Assembly: GCA_030617005.1 (NCBI GenBank)
Contig: JAUWWH010000024.1
Location: forward strand, 1-8,041
Length of the DNA: 8,041 bases
Reading direction: 5' to 3'
Source: Candidatus Bathyarchaeota archaeon
GTDB taxonomy: Archaea > Thermoproteota > Bathyarchaeia > RBG-16-48-13 > GCA-020355125
The notes beneath the pieces were generated by a model. That model ran no database searches, was not told the DNA's origin, and saw nothing but the letters and a program-made list of their open reading frames with translations. The translations under genes were made by a program, and so were the position numbers. This document shows positions 6,054 to 8,041 of the stretch, piece by piece; position 1 is the first letter of the stretch, and each line of letters begins with the position of its first letter.

Positions 6054-6115
6054 TTTTTATTTGTTTAACCAGGCATGCTTAAGTGTGTACGGTACAAAAA
6101 GAGTTAACGGTTTTT
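6054..6115. repeat. Bipartite diverged direct repeat, copy 1
   Basis: TTTTTATTTGTTTAACCA (6054-6071) matches 6555-6572 at 17 of 18 positions. After a 24-nt unrelated spacer, AAAAAGAGTTAACGGTTTTT (6096-6115) matches the second copy's AAAAGTGTTAACGATTTT. Both copies have the same orientation and lie upstream of minus-strand genes. No TATA box lies inside this copy. Confidence 0.55.
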
Positions 6116-6203
6116 GGTGGGATAATATGTCTAAAACTATTTCCCTTCTTTGCTTTTTTAATTGATGCAAATCAAAGTATTCTCTAGCTGATCCAGTTCA
6201 CTC

Positions 6204-6536
6204 TTATGATGCTGCTATTAAGTCTTGAAGTTCTTTCCCGATCTTCTCTAAGGAACCATCTGCTCTTGTGAAATCGAATTCATTTCCATCTCCGTCAAGA
6301 ATTACCATGGAGTTGGGTGTCACGTCGATTTCGAAAATATAAGAGTAGGGCAGTTCCAAGGCTTTGCTATACTTTTCCCTTCTGATGTCTTTGTCTTCCA
6401 GGAAGAGCAGTTTCCTATTTGACATAATGAGATATCCCCATTTTCCGTTAAGTTTAACCTCGTAGCTTCTCTGAATCTCATCCTCAGAGCCGAGAATTTC
6501 TTCAGCTAAATCAGACCATTTAGCCACTTTTTTCAT
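6204..6536 (-). CDS. Small PH-like (bPH/GRAM-type) domain protein
   Basis: The 110-residue product looks like a single prokaryotic pleckstrin-homology/GRAM-like domain: a short helix WSDLAEEILGSEDEI, then alternating beta strands RSYEVKLNGKWGYLIMSNRKLLFLED, ...LELPYSYIFEIDVTPNSMVILDGDGNEFDFTR, and a final helix GSLEKIGKELQDLIAAS. The NGKWGYLIMSNRKLLFLED stretch followed by LPYSYIFEI is the typical core. Members are common and poorly characterised; ligand and role are unknown. There is no membrane segment or signal peptide. The frame extends five codons upstream to a TTG, but those codons (AGG AGA AAG GAG) are themselves the ribosome site: GAGGAG ends 7 nt before the ATG at 6534-6536, which I therefore chose. 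It seems to be a single-gene unit with a TATA box at 6575-6582. Confidence 0.75.
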   Translation of the reverse strand: MKKVAKWSDLAEEILGSEDEIQRSYEVKLNGKWGYLIMSNRKLLFLEDKDIRREKYSKALELPYSYIFEIDVTPNSMVILDGDGNEFDFTRADGSLEKIGKELQDLIAAS

Positions 6537-6554
6537 CTCCTTTCTCCTCAAATA

Positions 6555-6615
6555 TTTTTACTTGTTTAACCATTTATTTAAATGGGTTCAATGCAAAAGT
6601 GTTAACGATTTTCTT
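6555..6615. repeat. Bipartite diverged direct repeat, copy 2
   Basis: TTTTTACTTGTTTAACCA (6555-6572), a 22-nt spacer, then AAAAGTGTTAACGATTTT (6595-6612). It corresponds to the copy at 6054-6115, about 500 bp away in the same orientation. In this copy the spacer contains the PH-like gene's TATA box. Confidence 0.55.
6570..6585. promoter_or_regulatory. Palindrome over the TATA box of the PH-like gene
   Basis: CCATTTA-TT-TAAATGG is a perfect 7-bp dyad with a 2-nt centre. The minus-strand box TTTAAATA (6575-6582) lies inside it, 39-46 nt before the ATG, predicting a leader of about 15 nt. A dimeric regulator bound here would exclude TBP, so it is a good operator candidate. Confidence 0.4.
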
Positions 6616-6838
6616 TTAGTACTATATCCTAATGTACAAATTGACGAAAAGTCTCGAAGCTAATTCTTTGCCGTTTGTCATGTGCTAAAATCAGAAGAGT
6701 AGGTGATTGGTGTCTCGGCTGCAACCCATCTTATGTTTTTTAAAACATGCATTAATAGAACAGTAAGTTAAATTTAGCTCAATCATATTTCTTCGTAGAG
6801 TGTTATATAAGAACGTCTCAACAAGAATCTAAGCAGTC

Positions 6839-7852
6839 TTAAGCCTTCCCCTTTTTTCTATTTTTGTGAATTTCCTTAACCATTCTCATTAGATCTTCGG
6901 CTGTGTATTTTCCAGGTTTATCACATTTATTAGCCATTTCCTCTGCCACTCGCCAAAGAACCTCGTTGTACGGCGTCCTAATTCCCAATAAGCATCCCAA
7001 TTTGACCAAATCTCCGTTTAGCTGTTCGGACTCAATGTTTCCTGTGCCCCTCTTGAGACTCTGCCAATAGGAGCCACGGTTATGGATGTTCTCATAGTCC
7101 TTTGGCATTCTAGTTATCCCACGTCTCTTCCGAGTGCGTCTATCAAACTGCTCTGGGTCCTCCCACTCGATCCCCGTTGCTCTCCACACTTCCATGGCCT
7201 CTCTTCTGGCTGCGGCCATGAACTCACTGTTATCACCTTTACCATCGGTTATGGCTCCCATGGTATTCCCTAGGTTTCGGAGACACTTTGCCCCCTTTGT
7301 CCTCATGACCCACTCATTGACACCACCCACAAAACTTGCTCTCTTAAAAGCTTCTGAAACCGTGTGTGTCAATTCGTCCGAACCACGTGGATATAAGCCT
7401 ACTTCAAGAAAACCAGCATTCCCAGAGATGGGATTTATGACTTCTCCAGGTTGTAAGAAGATACCTGGCACCCTGACCATCACACCATAAATGCGGTCGA
7501 AGACGCGTGTGGCAAGTGCCTCATTGCATATGGAGTTTTGGACGCAGAAGATTGGTAGGGTCCTTGGTGCATCGGTATTCTTCAGCTGCCCTAGGCATAT
7601 GAGGGTGTGCTGTGACTTGACTGTTAAGAGTAAAACATCGTCCTCCTTAAAGGGGGTCAGGTCTTTGGCCTTCTTGCAAGCCTGTATCTTGAGCACATGG
7701 ATCTCGTCTGGCGTGACCAATCGGAGCCCTGTCTCTTTGATCTTTTCTATGTGTTTGGCATTGCCGACCAAGATGACATCGTGACCTGTCCTGTGGAGGT
7801 GACCTCCAATGATGCTCCCGATTGCTCCTGCGCCGTATACTATAAAGCGCAT
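6839..7852 (-). CDS. Ketopantoate reductase (ApbA/PanE)-family NADP-dependent oxidoreductase
   Basis: The 337-residue protein has the two-domain ApbA/PanE layout. The N-terminal Rossmann domain starts at once with YGAGAIGSIIGGHL (GAGAIG, 7-12). VKSQHT (Lys79) and QNS (105-107) match the family's VK..Q and QNG elements. The C-terminal helical domain has KCLRNLGNTMGAI (Lys189, Asn193), aligning with the catalytic Lys and Asn of E. coli PanE, and IESEQLNGD with Glu274 at the catalytic Glu position, ending in the GIRTPYNEVL signature. True PanE reduces ketopantoate to pantoate for CoA synthesis. Here QNG reads QNS and no Arg follows strand 2 (GNAKH), where PanE uses Arg to bind the NADPH phosphate, so substrate and cofactor are uncertain and I give no symbol. 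The ATG follows GAGGG 6 nt upstream. By eye it is clearly richer in G+C than its neighbours. Confidence 0.88.
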   Translation of the reverse strand: MRFIVYGAGAIGSIIGGHLHRTGHDVILVGNAKHIEKIKETGLRLVTPDEIHVLKIQACKKAKDLTPFKEDDVLLLTVKSQHTLICLGQLKNTDAPRTLPIFCVQNSICNEALATRVFDRIYGVMVRVPGIFLQPGEVINPISGNAGFLEVGLYPRGSDELTHTVSEAFKRASFVGGVNEWVMRTKGAKCLRNLGNTMGAITDGKGDNSEFMAAARREAMEVWRATGIEWEDPEQFDRRTRKRRGITRMPKDYENIHNRGSYWQSLKRGTGNIESEQLNGDLVKLGCLLGIRTPYNEVLWRVAEEMANKCDKPGKYTAEDLMRMVKEIHKNRKKGKA

Positions 7853-7882
7853 TATAATCCCTCGTTAAAGGTTAGGTTATGG

Positions 7883-7893
7883 TTTAATATATT
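7883..7893 (-). promoter_or_regulatory. Probable TATA box for the ApbA/PanE-family gene
   Basis: On the minus strand it reads AATATATTAAA, 31-41 nt before the ATG, predicting a very short leader of about 10 nt that just contains the GAGGG ribosome site. A 6-bp dyad (TTCTCT 7895-7900, AGAGAA 7911-7916) flanks it on the upstream side. Confidence 0.5.
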
Positions 7894-7989
7894 CTTCTCT
7901 GTAAAGGTATAGAGAATAACATCTTGCTACCTTATCGTAGTATTCTGGCTAGCTTAGCGTGCGTTAGAAGACGGAAAAACAATCGCCAA

Positions 7990-8001
7990 TAAGTTAACTT
8001 A
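7990..8001. promoter_or_regulatory. Perfect 12-bp palindrome TAAGTTAACTTA
   Basis: A perfect 12-bp palindrome near the window edge, about 140 nt before the oxidoreductase start. It shares the GTTAAC core with the bipartite repeats. It could be an operator for a gene beyond the window, or chance in AT-rich DNA. Confidence 0.25.
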
Positions 8002-8041
8002 ATTTTGTTCGCTTTTATTCTACACTCTTAAACCAAATAGA

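Larger units (their letters stand above)
5892..6203. other. Intergenic region between the SnoaL-like and PH-like genes
   Basis: No gene. It holds the SnoaL-like promoter, an imperfect dyad at 5970-5994 (TTGGGGAGTTAA against TTAATTCCCAA), a minus-strand T7 run (the A-tract at 6003-6009) that could stop transcription from the PH-like gene, the first copy of a bipartite repeat (6054-6115), and TTGAT-GCAA-ATCAA (6162-6175). The rest shows nothing further. Confidence 0.5.
6537..6838. other. Intergenic region upstream of the PH-like gene
   Basis: No credible gene. The part nearest the PH-like gene holds its ribosome site, TATA box, a 16-bp dyad and copy 2 of the bipartite repeat. Further out, ATGTTTT-TT-AAAACAT (6733-6748) is a perfect 7-bp dyad of unknown role, downstream of the oxidoreductase gene on the minus strand. 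There is no obvious T-run terminator for that gene. Confidence 0.5.

Noticed and set aside
6537..6551. Longer version of the PH-like protein starting at TTG (6549-6551)
   Set aside because: The extra five codons are the ribosome site (GAGGAG, AAGGAG) for the ATG at 6534-6536, so the shorter start is better.
6648..6768. Plus-strand frame containing a Cys-x3-Cys ... Cys-x2-Cys pattern (CRLSC, WCLGC) like a zinc ribbon
   Set aside because: Only about 32 codons between stops, no usable start codon or ribosome site, and the surrounding sequence does not look coding. Most likely chance.
7082..7784. Plus-strand open frames opposite the ApbA/PanE-family gene
   Set aside because: They overlap a well-supported gene on the other strand, have no family resemblance, and arise from its richer G+C content.

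Overview
The window is archaeal chromosome. The evidence is archaeal/eukaryotic-type ribosomal proteins uS12, uS7 and uS10, an archaeal EF-1A (EF-Tu class), TATA-box promoters 35-60 nt before start codons, GGAGG-type ribosome sites, and an archaeal-style tyrosine recombinase relic. The protein styles and the AT-rich spacers fit an uncultured TACK lineage such as Bathyarchaeia. That placement is recalled family style and was not computed.

Layout. Positions 1-250 hold no gene I can see, only the promoter and leader of rps12 (251-679, +). Next comes rps7 on the opposite strand (713-1348, -), converging on rps12 across a short AT-rich dyad at 683-702. A divergent promoter region (1349-1536) separates rps7 from the EF-1A gene (1537-2841, +), which is followed by rps10 (2944-3252, +). 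These are the four members of the conserved archaeal str cluster in their usual order, but rps7 is flipped in place and the genes seem to have separate promoters. No nusA remnant is visible before rps12.

Positions 3298-4655 (+) hold a full-length but dead tyrosine integrase. It has three frame changes and three nonsense codons, one of them exactly at the catalytic H-x-x-R arginine. This marks an old integrative-element insertion or relic beside the translation cluster. From here to the end the DNA looks accessory, and all genes are on the minus strand: a GNAT acetyltransferase fragment (4839-5021), an AT-rich spacer full of inverted repeats (5022-5395), a doubtful 25-residue ORF (5396-5473), a SnoaL/NTF2-like protein (5484-5891), a small PH-like (bPH/GRAM-type) protein (6204-6536) and a ketopantoate reductase-family oxidoreductase (6839-7852). 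Each of the last three has its own promoter and ribosome site, so they look like separate single-gene units.

I do not see a clear new multi-gene system. The most notable signals are the inverted rps7, the TKMD variant of the EF-1A guanine-specificity motif, the pattern of integrase decay, a diverged bipartite repeat upstream of two minus-strand genes (6054-6115 and 6555-6615), and the dense inverted repeats at 5043-5236.
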